The notes under the pieces were generated by a model. It did not search any database, was not told the DNA's origin, and saw nothing but the letters and a program-made list of their open reading frames with translations. From Campylobacter gracilis (lineage in GTDB: Bacteria; Campylobacterota; Campylobacteria; Campylobacterales; Campylobacteraceae): a stretch of DNA of 64,000 bases. Of the stretch, positions 56,194 to 64,000 are shown piece after piece. Where the stretch lies: positions 930,001 through 994,000 of the forward strand of contig NZ_CP012196.1 of the NCBI RefSeq assembly GCF_001190745.1, read 5' to 3'. Within the stretch, counting starts at the first letter, position 1. Each line of letters opens with the position of its first letter. A program made the translations under genes and the position numbers.

Positions 56194-56331
56194 ATGAAAG
56201 AATTCTATCCCGTAATTTTGGCGCCTTTAATAACACAAACTGCGGCAGAGCGTAATCAAAGCGCAGCTGCTAGCAAAGAGATAAAATTTACGTCGCCTGC
56301 CGATCTAAATTTAAATTTATATCATTCGTAA
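56194..56331 (+). CDS. Possible 45-aa remnant or small protein
   Basis: The frame begins MKEFYPVILAPLITQTAAE, which resembles a degraded signal peptide of the flanking cysteine-rich genes (compare MKKFYLKIWLL), and ends LNLYHS without any cysteine. Only a weak AAAGAG site precedes it, next to another 10-codon frame at 56162. It may be the remains of a lost family member. Confidence 0.3.
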   Translation: MKEFYPVILAPLITQTAAERNQSAAASKEIKFTSPADLNLNLYHS

Positions 56332-56339
56332 GGATTAAA

Positions 56340-57125
56340 ATGAAAGCACTATTTTTTATACTCGTATCGGCTCTGTTTTTGAAAGCCGCGAGCGTAAGCG
56401 AAATTTATTCTCTAGGGGCGCCTGCGTGCGATACTTACGATTTAAATTTAAAGAAATGCAGTAACGGCGACGGCGAAGCATGCTATTTGGTGGCTTTAAT
56501 TCTAAATAATAAATCTTGCGCACGAAAAAACGACGATTTGGCATTGGAATTTTTTGAAAAATCATGCAGTTTTGGATGTGCCAAAGACTGCATTTTTATG
56601 GGGCAAGCGTATTCGCTTACTTCTTTGGACGAAAAACACGCGAAAATCAAGACATATTACGAAAGAGCTTGCGAGCTAGACGCGAAATTTTGCGACGATT
56701 ACGGGCTTTTATATTTTTACGGCGAGGGCGTAAAAAAGGATGAGCTTGCGGCAAAAGAGTATTTTAAAAAATCCTGCGATGCGGGAAATCCCGCAGGATG
56801 CGGGCACTTTGCCACATCGTTAAACAGAGAGAATGAGAATATAAATAAGGTTATGAAATTTTATGAAATCGGCTGCAACGGAGAGCATTACCCTTCGTGC
56901 TACGCTTACGGACTGCTGTTGTGGGCTAAAGTAGATAAAAATAAAGGCAAAAATTTTTGCAAGAAGGCTTGCGACAAGGGTAATATAAAGGAGGCGTGCA
57001 AATGGGTGCTTGATATGAGCGAGGAAGAGGAAGAGCAAATTTTATATTTGAAGCGGTATTTAAAGCTGGGCTGCAAAGACGGCAATGCGCAAATGTGCAA
57101 GGATTTAGGAAAAATAGGGAATTAG
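56340..57125 (+). CDS. Secreted Sel1-like repeat, cysteine-rich protein
   Basis: A 261-aa protein with a signal peptide (MKALFFILVSALFLKAASV) and about six Sel1-type repeats of roughly 35 residues, each with a cysteine pair (CSNGDGEAC, CSFGCAKDC, CELDAKFC, CDAGNPAGC, CNGEHYPSC, CDKGNIKEAC). A full repeat reads FYGEGVKKDELAAKEYFKKS. This is the layout of Helicobacter Hcp proteins, secreted, disulfide-bridged solenoids with proposed binding or host-interaction roles. AAGGATTAAA precedes the ATG. Third intact member of the cluster before ppk. Confidence 0.85.
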   Translation: MKALFFILVSALFLKAASVSEIYSLGAPACDTYDLNLKKCSNGDGEACYLVALILNNKSCARKNDDLALEFFEKSCSFGCAKDCIFMGQAYSLTSLDEKHAKIKTYYERACELDAKFCDDYGLLYFYGEGVKKDELAAKEYFKKSCDAGNPAGCGHFATSLNRENENINKVMKFYEIGCNGEHYPSCYAYGLLLWAKVDKNKGKNFCKKACDKGNIKEACKWVLDMSEEEEEQILYLKRYLKLGCKDGNAQMCKDLGKIGN

Positions 57126-57203
57126 AGCAGAATTTTAAATACTAAATTGCCCCACTTGCAAGCTCATAAAAATTCGGATTTTAAAATTTAATCTTAATTG
57201 GGC

Positions 57204-57209
57204 TATAAT
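57204..57209 (+). promoter_or_regulatory. Likely -10 box of ppk
   Basis: A perfect TATAAT lies 30 bases before the ATG at 57240, with AAGGAG in between at the usual place. No -35 is obvious. The 5' leader would be about 25 bases. Confidence 0.5.
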
Positions 57210-57239
57210 CTTAGAATTAGTATTCAAAAAGGAGTTTTT

Positions 57240-59321
57240 ATGCAAACACAAAATAATTTTATAAACCGCGAACTAAGCTGGCTACGCTTCAATACACGCG
57301 TGCTGGAACAATGCAAAAAGGATATCCCGCTAATTGAAAAATTAAAATTTCTAGCGATTTACAGCACGAATTTAGACGAATTTTATATGATCCGCGTGGC
57401 GGGTCTGAAGCAGCTTTTTACCGCCGGCGTTATAACCAGCGGCGATGACGAGATGACGCCTCTTGAGCAGCTACGCGCGATCCGCTCCTATCTAAGAAAC
57501 GAACAAACCGAGCTTGAGCAGCAGTATTTCGGCATCCAAAAGGAGCTTTGCAAAAACGGGCTTTTTATCAAAAGCTACGACGAGCTACAGCCCGAGCTAA
57601 AGCCGGTGGCGGATGAGTTTTTTTTCTCGCAGATAATGCCCGTCATCGTCCCGATCGCAGTTGATGCGACCCATCCTTTCCCGCATCTAAACAATCTCAG
57701 CTTCTCCCTTGCGGTCAAGCTCTGCGATGAGGGCGCGCCCGAGTCGGTACATTTTGGAATGATTAGAATCCCACGCGTGATCCCGCGCTTCGTGCAGGTC
57801 GCGCAAAACACCTACGTGCCGATCGGCACTATCGTAAAGCGCCACGCGGAGGAAATTTTCCCCGGCTATAAGCTCATCAGCTCCGCAGCCTTCCGCGTCA
57901 CGCGAAACGCCGACATCGTGATCGAAGAGGAGGAAGCGGACGATTTTATGATGATCTTAGAAGCGGGGCTTAAGCTGCGCCGTAAAGGGGCTTTTGTGCG
58001 GCTTCAGATCGAAAAGGATGCCGATGCCGAGCTTTTAGAATTTCTAAATTCCCATCTTAAAATTTTTTACAAAGATATATATGAATGCGCCGTGCCGCTT
58101 ACGCTGGACGGGCTTTGGGAGATCGCTTCCAATAAGGATTTTTCCTTTCTAGCCCATCCTCAGTATCTGCCAAAGACGCTGCCCCCCTTTAACGAAAACA
58201 CCTCCGTTATGAGCGCGATGGAGAAGGAGGATATCCTGCTGATCCATCCTTACGAGAGCTTCGATCCTGTCCAAAAACTCATCAAAGAGGCCGCCAAAGA
58301 TCCAAAGGTCATCTCGATCCGTATGACGCTATATCGCGTGGAGAAAAACTCCCCGATCGTCCAGAGCCTGATCGAGGCCGCAAGCGACGGTAAGCAGGTA
58401 ACGGTGATGGTCGAGCTTAAGGCGAGGTTTGATGAGGAAAACAACCTGCACTGGGCGAAGGCTCTCGAAGACGCCGGCGCGCACGTCATCTACGGTATCA
58501 CGGGCTTTAAAGTCCATGCCAAAGTAACCCAGATCATCAAAAAAGAGGACGGCAAGTTAAAATTTTATATCCACCTAGGCACGGGCAACTACAACGGCTC
58601 GAGCGCTAAAATTTACACCGACGTGAGCTTTTTTACCTGCGGCGACCGCTTCGATAAGGACACGACGAATTTCTTCCACATCCTCTCGGGCTACAACAAA
58701 AACCGCAAACTTGACAACCTCGCTATGTCGCCGATGCAGATCAAAGAGCGACTCCTGGCGATGATAAAAAACGAGGAGAAAAAAGGCTCTGCCGGCAGGA
58801 TCATCGCTAAGATGAACGCTCTTGTCGACGGCGATATGATCAAGGCGCTGTATAAAGCAAGCGCCGCGGGCGTAAAGATCGATCTCATCGTGCGCGGCAT
58901 CTGCTGCTTGCGCCCGGCGCTTAAGGGCGTTAGCGAAAATATCCGCGTGATCTCGATCGTCGGAAAATACCTGGAGCACGCTAGAATTTTTTACTTCGCG
59001 CACGCCCAGCCCAGCCTATACATCGCGAGCGCGGATTGGATGCCGCGAAATTTGGAGCGCAGACTGGAGCTGATGAGCCCGATTTACAATGAAAATCTGC
59101 AAAACAAACTCAAAGAAATTTTAAAACTTCAGCTAAGCGATAACGAGCTTGCATTCGAGCTACAAAGCAGCGGCGAGTACCGAAAGATTGTGCCGAAAAA
59201 GGGCGAAGATAAGATCGACGATCAGGAATTTTTAGAAATTTATTTCAATAAAATTTATAAAAATATCCGCAAACACGATGAAAGCGGCACGGCGCTAACT
59301 AAGCTTTTGAAAGAGAGCTAG
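57240..59321 (+). CDS. ppk: Polyphosphate kinase 1
   Basis: Reversibly makes polyphosphate from ATP, for stress survival and energy storage. The 693-aa protein begins [17 protein letters not shown] (N domain), and has the catalytic phospho-His in [15 protein letters not shown] (about residue 430), the [17 protein letters not shown] motif and the second conserved His in [20 protein letters not shown] (about residue 580). ATG at 57240 follows AAAAAGGAGTTTTT; a longer frame upstream is not needed. It is flanked by Sel1/Hcp-like genes on both sides. Confidence 0.97.
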   Translation: MQTQNNFINRELSWLRFNTRVLEQCKKDIPLIEKLKFLAIYSTNLDEFYMIRVAGLKQLFTAGVITSGDDEMTPLEQLRAIRSYLRNEQTELEQQYFGIQKELCKNGLFIKSYDELQPELKPVADEFFFSQIMPVIVPIAVDATHPFPHLNNLSFSLAVKLCDEGAPESVHFGMIRIPRVIPRFVQVAQNTYVPIGTIVKRHAEEIFPGYKLISSAAFRVTRNADIVIEEEEADDFMMILEAGLKLRRKGAFVRLQIEKDADAELLEFLNSHLKIFYKDIYECAVPLTLDGLWEIASNKDFSFLAHPQYLPKTLPPFNENTSVMSAMEKEDILLIHPYESFDPVQKLIKEAAKDPKVISIRMTLYRVEKNSPIVQSLIEAASDGKQVTVMVELKARFDEENNLHWAKALEDAGAHVIYGITGFKVHAKVTQIIKKEDGKLKFYIHLGTGNYNGSSAKIYTDVSFFTCGDRFDKDTTNFFHILSGYNKNRKLDNLAMSPMQIKERLLAMIKNEEKKGSAGRIIAKMNALVDGDMIKALYKASAAGVKIDLIVRGICCLRPALKGVSENIRVISIVGKYLEHARIFYFAHAQPSLYIASADWMPRNLERRLELMSPIYNENLQNKLKEILKLQLSDNELAFELQSSGEYRKIVPKKGEDKIDDQEFLEIYFNKIYKNIRKHDESGTALTKLLKES

Positions 59322-59455
59322 GCGCCTAGAAATTTTGCGTCGTTTGGGCTAGCTATTCGCTAAGCCCTCGCGCAGACCGAGATCATAAAATATTAGATGC
59401 AGAATTTTGCGCCGTGAATGCGCGAGTAAATTTACAGAAATTTCAAAGGGATTAA

Positions 59456-60481
59456 ATGAAAAGATATCTTTATCTAGCCGTTATAGCTATGTTTTGTATG
59501 GGCGGAGTCTTTGAAGACGCGGACAAGCTCTATGAGGACGGCGATTATTTTAAAGCGATAAAAATGTGGCAGCGCAGCTGCGACGGCGGAGATACGCAAA
59601 GCTGCTATATGCTCGGGAACTTATATCGATTCGGCAGGAACGTCACTCAAAACTATCAAAAAGCGGCGAATTTTTATCAAAAAGCCTGCGATGACGGAGA
59701 TATGACCGGTTGCTATGAGCTTGCAGGACTATACTTTGAAGGCTATGGCGTTAGACAAGATTATCAAAAGGCGGCGAGCCTGCATCAAAAGGCTTGTGAC
59801 GGCGGCAATATGTTTTCGTGCAATTTGCTTGCAATTTCATACGAATCCGGTATCGGCGTCCCAAGAGACAAGCACAAGGCTATGGTTTTGCGTCAAATGA
59901 TTTGCGATAACGGTGATGCAGATATGTGCAATAACCTTGCATATTTATATAAAAACGGCGACAAGGTCAGACAGGACTTGCAAAAGGCGGAGAGCCTATA
60001 TAAAAAAGCGGCTGTTTTGTACCAAAAGAAGGCTCAAATAAATCAAAAGAAATGCGATGAAGGCGACTTATATGAGTGCCAGCGCCTAGCGGATCTATAT
60101 TTAGACGGCAGGGGCGTAGAGAAGGATTTCAAAAAGGCTGCGGATTTATACCAAAAGGCTTGTGATGGCGGCAGGGCGGCGGCGTGCTTGACTCTGGGAG
60201 ACTTTTACAAAGCAGGTAATTACCAAAAAGCAGAAAGCCTATATCAAAGCGGGCTAAATTTGCTTAAAAATACTTGCGAGAGCGGGGATGCGGACTCGTG
60301 TAGTTATCTCGGGGATTTATACAAAAATGGATGGCAAATTAAACAAGATAGATCCTTAGCAAAAGAATTTTACGGGAAAGCATGCGATTTAGCAGAACAG
60401 ATCGGCTGTGACGAATACAAGCAATTAAACGAAGCAGAACTCATCGATGATAAGCACGGCATCGCACCGAGCGCGCCTTAA
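59456..60481 (+). CDS. Secreted Sel1-like repeat protein, seven cysteine-paired repeats
   Basis: A 341-aa protein with signal peptide MKRYLYLAVIAMFCMGGVFE and seven solenoid repeats of about 36 residues. Typical units are FYQKACDDGDMTGCYELAGL and YFEGYGVRQDYQKAASLHQK, each with a C-x7-C pair (CDGGDTQSC, CDDGDMTGC, CDGGNMFSC, CDNGDADMC, CDEGDLYEC, CDGGRAAAC, CESGDADSC). The repeats are more regular than in the genes before ppk. AAAGGGATTAA precedes the ATG. As in Helicobacter Hcp proteins, the cysteine pair should cross-link the two helices of each repeat. Ligand unknown. Confidence 0.88.
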   Translation: MKRYLYLAVIAMFCMGGVFEDADKLYEDGDYFKAIKMWQRSCDGGDTQSCYMLGNLYRFGRNVTQNYQKAANFYQKACDDGDMTGCYELAGLYFEGYGVRQDYQKAASLHQKACDGGNMFSCNLLAISYESGIGVPRDKHKAMVLRQMICDNGDADMCNNLAYLYKNGDKVRQDLQKAESLYKKAAVLYQKKAQINQKKCDEGDLYECQRLADLYLDGRGVEKDFKKAADLYQKACDGGRAAACLTLGDFYKAGNYQKAESLYQSGLNLLKNTCESGDADSCSYLGDLYKNGWQIKQDRSLAKEFYGKACDLAEQIGCDEYKQLNEAELIDDKHGIAPSAP

Positions 60482-60941
60482 TCCATGAAGCTTGCATGCT
60501 TTTGCGCAAACAAGGCTACGCAATCAGCGAGCTATCAAATTTTTAGAATTTTAAAATTCTAAATTTTATAAATTATCTTAGGCGCAGCTTCTCAGAAATA
60601 CTAATCTGCCATGATGCCAGCTATATACTACGCGTAGATAAAATTCCACTCACTTATGATAAAATTTTAAAATTTCTGAAGTTAAAATTTTAAAATTTAC
60701 TCATTGTCTCATCGCATGCATTTAATAAAAATACTTTTAAATTTAAAGTAAAAATTTGTAATTTTAAAAAATGTAAATTTAAGAGATAAAGGCGTAAGCC
60801 AAAGAATTCTTTAAATTTAATTAAATTTTATAACTATAAATGATAAATAAATTCTTTTTAATTTAAATTTAAAGAATTTTTCACTAATATACTGCTCTTT
60901 TTAATAACGCCTATGAGAAATAGTATTATAAAAGGATCAAA
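60482..60941. other. 460-bp AT-rich regulatory region before the TonB receptor
   Basis: No gene is recognised. The left part has two AAAATTTTAAAATTT palindromes (centres near 60668 and 60691). The right part holds AAAGAATTCTTT (60801-60812) and the same half-sites split by 13 bases (60850-60857, 60871-60878) next to a TATACT -10 box (60888-60893). The GTATTATAAAAGGATC ribosome site follows. An iron-responsive operator is likely by context but no exact Fur consensus was found. Confidence 0.55.
60801..60893 (+). promoter_or_regulatory. Putative promoter and repeated operator of the TonB-dependent receptor
   Basis: A 12-base palindrome AAAGAATTCTTT (60801-60812) and a split version AATTCTTT-N13-AAAGAATT (60850-60878) precede TATACT (60888-60893). 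The second half-site covers the -35 position, where a repressor would act. The repressor is not known. Confidence 0.4.
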
Positions 60942-63900
60942 ATGAGCTTATTTAGGTTTTCTATTGCAGCGGCGGGAGCGCTTTGTTTATGCGTGGCCAC
61001 TTTAGCTGCACAGGACGATAGCGAAGGTAACTCCCAAAATTTAGGGCAGATCAATGTTACGGGAAATGTAGAAAGCGACCCGCTTACCAAAAAAGTCGGC
61101 GAAACGAAAAAGAGCGCCAAGCAACTCGCCAAAGAGCAAGTTAGCGATAGTAGAGATATGGTTCGTCACGAAACCGGCGTTTCAGTTGTCGAAAGCGGAA
61201 GATTCGGTGCTAGTGGCTACTCGATCCGCGGAGTAGATGAAAACCGCGTAGATATAAGTATTGATGGACTTCGCCAAGCAGAAACGTTAAGCTCGCAAGG
61301 TTTTAAAGATCTATTTGAAGGATACGGAAACTTTAATAACACTAGAAACGGCGTTGAGGTTGAAAACGTAAGACAGGTAGATATCACTAAAAGTGCAGAT
61401 TCGGTAAAAAGAGGCTCGGGCGCGCTAGGTGGCTCAGTAGCGTTTGAGACAAAGGATGCGAGAGATTATCTAACGGAGAAGGATTGGTATTACGGATTTA
61501 AGCGCGGGTATCAAAGTGCGGATAGACAAAACTGGCAAAGCCATGCAGCTGCAGTTCGGTTTAAGTGGTTTGATCTTTTGGCTATTCATACTGATAGAGA
61601 AGGACATGAACTAAAAAACTGGGGTTATAAAGACTATGACCCAACCGTCATCAGAAAAGTTAGGGAAAAGCCCGATCCGTATAGAATTTACAAGAAAAGC
61701 ACCCTTGTCAAATTTGGTTTTCAACCCACCGATACCGATAGATTTAGCCTAGGATACGATAAGTCCAATATAAAATCAGAGGGAATAGATTGGTCGAATC
61801 AATTTGCTCTTTATAATACGCAAACTCCTTGGGGTGCTCTAACTAATGACATACGACATACCAACGATAGAAGCGAAAGAAAAAACTACTCATTTTCTTA
61901 TGAAAATTTTGATGAAACGCCTTTATGGGATAGCTTAAAATTTAGCTATAACAAGCAGCATATCAAACTAAAATCGAGAACGGATGAGTATTGCGAGGGT
62001 GATAATTGCGCGGGAAATTCAAATCCGTCCGGTCTTCATATAAATGAAGACGGAAAAATGGTAGATAAATACGGAGGAGAGCTCCAACACTCTACCGAGA
62101 CGTATTACGAACAGCCGTGGTGGAGTCCCGTGCCCATACCTAGAACAAGAGATATCGTAATAGATAGCAGAGGCAATAAAGTAGATGATAACGCGTACCA
62201 AGGATACACGAATGAATTAAACACGGGAGGAGTCTCCGATATTTTAGTCAATTGCGATAACTATAACTGCTCAAAGGGTATCGATCTATTTGATACAAAT
62301 ACGTGGAGCTATCAGCACTACGACCTTACCCCTGTACCTACCCCTAATGGCAAAGGAAACTATGCGGTAATCAATCCAAAAGATAGCTGGAACGGCGATT
62401 CTCTCTTATTGCCGAGCCAATACGGCTTTGTAGATAACAACTGGAAAGACAGGGATCTCATCACCGATACAAAACAATTAAATCTCGATCTTACCAAGGA
62501 TTTTACTATCAAAAGCTCAGAGCACACCTTAAGCTACGGCGGGCTTTTTAGTAAAAGCGATAAGCGAATGGTAAACAGACAAGGATACGAGCCTACGAAT
62601 AAACAGTGGTGGGCCGAAACCTTTTTCGGCGTAAGAAATACTAACCCCGACTTTCCTATGCTCGGCACTTGGTATGCGGATAAATGTAAGCTATACAACG
62701 GAAACGACTACGTATCGCTTTGCGGTCACGAAGATGATTCTTTTAGCTTCCTTATTCCGGTTGAGACCAAAACCGGAGCGCTTTATGTGGGAGATGACTT
62801 TCGTATAAACGATGTTTTAGCCTTTGATCTTAATTATAGGTATGATAAGGTTAAACACAATCCATCATATACCCCAGGCGTTACGCCTAAAATTCCGACC
62901 GATCTGTTTATCGGGATGTTCGTTCCATACACGCCGCTTCCGGGCACTCCGTCTAACGACGAGATAAAAGCTCATAGAGATGCTAACGCCGAAGCCAACG
63001 CCGTGTATTTGGCTTCGCAAAAGAGAAAGTATTCGGCAAACTCATATTCTTTATCTACGAATATCGATCCGCTCGATTTTTTTAGAATTCAGCTTAAATA
63101 TGCAAACGGATTTAGGGCGCCTACTTCGGATGAAATTTACTTCACTTTCCAGCACCGTGATTTTTCGATATATCCTAATTTGGATTTGAAAAAAGAGACC
63201 GCAAAGACTAAAGAGATTGCCTTTACGCTTCATAATTCTCCAAGCTTCGTTACATTGAATTTATTCCAAACGGATTATAGGAATTTTATAGATTTACAAT
63301 ACAAGGGGGAATTCCAGCTTCCTTACGGAAACGGTGGAAGTACAATGCCTACTTCTGTGTATCAAAACGTAAATCGTCCAAAAGCAAGAGTAAGAGGAAT
63401 AGAGATAGACTCGAGACTGGCTTTGGATCAAATTTGGCAGCCATTGCAGGGTTTTAGCATTGGATATAAGCTAAGTATCCAAAAGGGTAGAATGGACATA
63501 GGTAATGGCAAAATAGATACTCCGATGAATGCAATCCAGCCTAGAACGGCGGTTTATAGCGTAAGCTACCAAAGCCCAGGCGATAAATTCGGCGCAGATC
63601 TATTTGTAACTGCGGTAGCTGCAAAAAAAGGAGACGACACCTATAATATGTATTGGTATGAGCAAGCGCGAAGTGGCAAAATCGTAAACGGCAAACCTGT
63701 AAGCAATAGCGAAGTGGAATGGAGAAGCGGCGGATATACCACGATAGACTTCGTAACATATGTAAAGCCGATCAAATATCTAACTCTTCGTGCAGGCGCA
63801 TATAATATAACCAATCGCAAATATATCACTTGGGAAAGCGCCAGATCAATAAGGCCTTTTGGAACTAGCAATCTGATAGATCAAGAAACAGGCCTTGGTA

Positions 63901-63959
63901 TCAACCGCTTTTATTCGCCGGGAAGAAATTATAAACTCACGTGGGAGATGCAGTTTTAA
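60942..63959 (+). CDS. TonB-dependent outer-membrane receptor, hemoglobin/transferrin/lactoferrin type
   Basis: A 1005-aa outer-membrane receptor that imports iron or heme from host proteins using TonB energy. It has a signal peptide (MSLFRFSIAAAGALCLCVAT), the plug domain (VRHETGVSVVESGRFGASGY, then IRGVDENRVDISIDGLRQAE; LGGSVAFETKD) and a 22-strand-type barrel with long loops, ending in an aromatic residue (WEMQF). Large loops contain cysteine pairs (YCEGDNC, NCDNYNC, CKLYNGNDYVSLC) that may form disulfides. The pattern resembles LbpA/TbpA/hemoglobin receptors; the ligand cannot be told. AAAAGGATCAAA precedes the ATG. The partner lipoprotein is not in the window. Confidence 0.92.
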   Translation: MSLFRFSIAAAGALCLCVATLAAQDDSEGNSQNLGQINVTGNVESDPLTKKVGETKKSAKQLAKEQVSDSRDMVRHETGVSVVESGRFGASGYSIRGVDENRVDISIDGLRQAETLSSQGFKDLFEGYGNFNNTRNGVEVENVRQVDITKSADSVKRGSGALGGSVAFETKDARDYLTEKDWYYGFKRGYQSADRQNWQSHAAAVRFKWFDLLAIHTDREGHELKNWGYKDYDPTVIRKVREKPDPYRIYKKSTLVKFGFQPTDTDRFSLGYDKSNIKSEGIDWSNQFALYNTQTPWGALTNDIRHTNDRSERKNYSFSYENFDETPLWDSLKFSYNKQHIKLKSRTDEYCEGDNCAGNSNPSGLHINEDGKMVDKYGGELQHSTETYYEQPWWSPVPIPRTRDIVIDSRGNKVDDNAYQGYTNELNTGGVSDILVNCDNYNCSKGIDLFDTNTWSYQHYDLTPVPTPNGKGNYAVINPKDSWNGDSLLLPSQYGFVDNNWKDRDLITDTKQLNLDLTKDFTIKSSEHTLSYGGLFSKSDKRMVNRQGYEPTNKQWWAETFFGVRNTNPDFPMLGTWYADKCKLYNGNDYVSLCGHEDDSFSFLIPVETKTGALYVGDDFRINDVLAFDLNYRYDKVKHNPSYTPGVTPKIPTDLFIGMFVPYTPLPGTPSNDEIKAHRDANAEANAVYLASQKRKYSANSYSLSTNIDPLDFFRIQLKYANGFRAPTSDEIYFTFQHRDFSIYPNLDLKKETAKTKEIAFTLHNSPSFVTLNLFQTDYRNFIDLQYKGEFQLPYGNGGSTMPTSVYQNVNRPKARVRGIEIDSRLALDQIWQPLQGFSIGYKLSIQKGRMDIGNGKIDTPMNAIQPRTAVYSVSYQSPGDKFGADLFVTAVAAKKGDDTYNMYWYEQARSGKIVNGKPVSNSEVEWRSGGYTTIDFVTYVKPIKYLTLRAGAYNITNRKYITWESARSIRPFGTSNLIDQETGLGINRFYSPGRNYKLTWEMQF

Positions 63960-64000
63960 AATTTAATCAAGTGTTTGACGTCTTATTAAAACAAAAGCCT

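Overview
The window reads as chromosomal DNA of a Campylobacter-type epsilonproteobacterium. The supporting signs are a Campylobacter-like MetK, the neighbouring pairs pyk-mqo and hemH/oxidoreductase-alaS-maf-pbpA, and the run uvrD-truB-(csrA missing)-ispE-smpB-thioredoxin lipoprotein-clpS-clpA-aat, all of which match gene orders I know from C. jejuni. The G+C content is clearly higher than in C. jejuni and resembles oral species such as C. gracilis; the species is inference. No rRNA, tRNA, insertion sequence, prophage or CRISPR array was recognised.

Layout. 1-8.6 kb (mostly minus strand): two small secreted proteins, pyruvate kinase, malate:quinone oxidoreductase, an orphan TRAP solute-binding protein (+) and metK. 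8.7-25.3 kb (+): Ser/Thr symporter, oligopeptidase F, an SspB-like small protein, UvrD helicase, truB, ispE, smpB, a complete N-degron module (clpS, clpA, aat), the division transpeptidase FtsI and a solitary nucleotide-sugar dehydrogenase. 25.5-34.6 kb: an ankyrin protein ending at an A8 tract, ferrochelatase and an oxidoreductase (minus), then alaS, a membrane protein, maf and PBP1A. 34.7-36.1 kb is a markedly AT-rich patch of unknown membrane proteins, one of them apparently split by a frameshift. 36.2-46.4 kb: quinol-dependent nitric oxide reductase, YqeY, three small envelope proteins, an AsmA-like protein (minus) and groESL with a consensus promoter and a CIRCE operator. 47-54.9 kb: a basic low-complexity secreted protein, ispG, dnaB with a very long disordered tail, and an overlapping large membrane protein. 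55-64 kb: four cysteine-rich Sel1/Hcp-like secreted proteins around ppk, then a large TonB-dependent receptor of the hemoglobin/transferrin/lactoferrin type.

The functions suggest respiratory metabolism (Mqo, qNOR, TRAP and amino-acid uptake), envelope building (two penicillin-binding proteins, AsmA-like protein), protein quality control (SmpB, ClpA/ClpS/Aat, GroESL), isoprenoid synthesis (IspE, IspG), and host-iron uptake.

The strongest unexplained signal is in the spacers. Several intergenic regions are not random AT-rich DNA but arrays of degenerate AAATTT/AAATTTTAAAATTT palindromes with a spacing characteristic of each locus: about 26 bp between pyk and mqo, 16-19 bp before the sugar dehydrogenase, and 13-16 bp (nearly 30 units) before dnaB. 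The same short words recur inside low-complexity coding linkers of PepF, DnaB's neighbour and the basic secreted protein, suggesting an expanding repeat that has also entered genes. All spacings were counted by eye.
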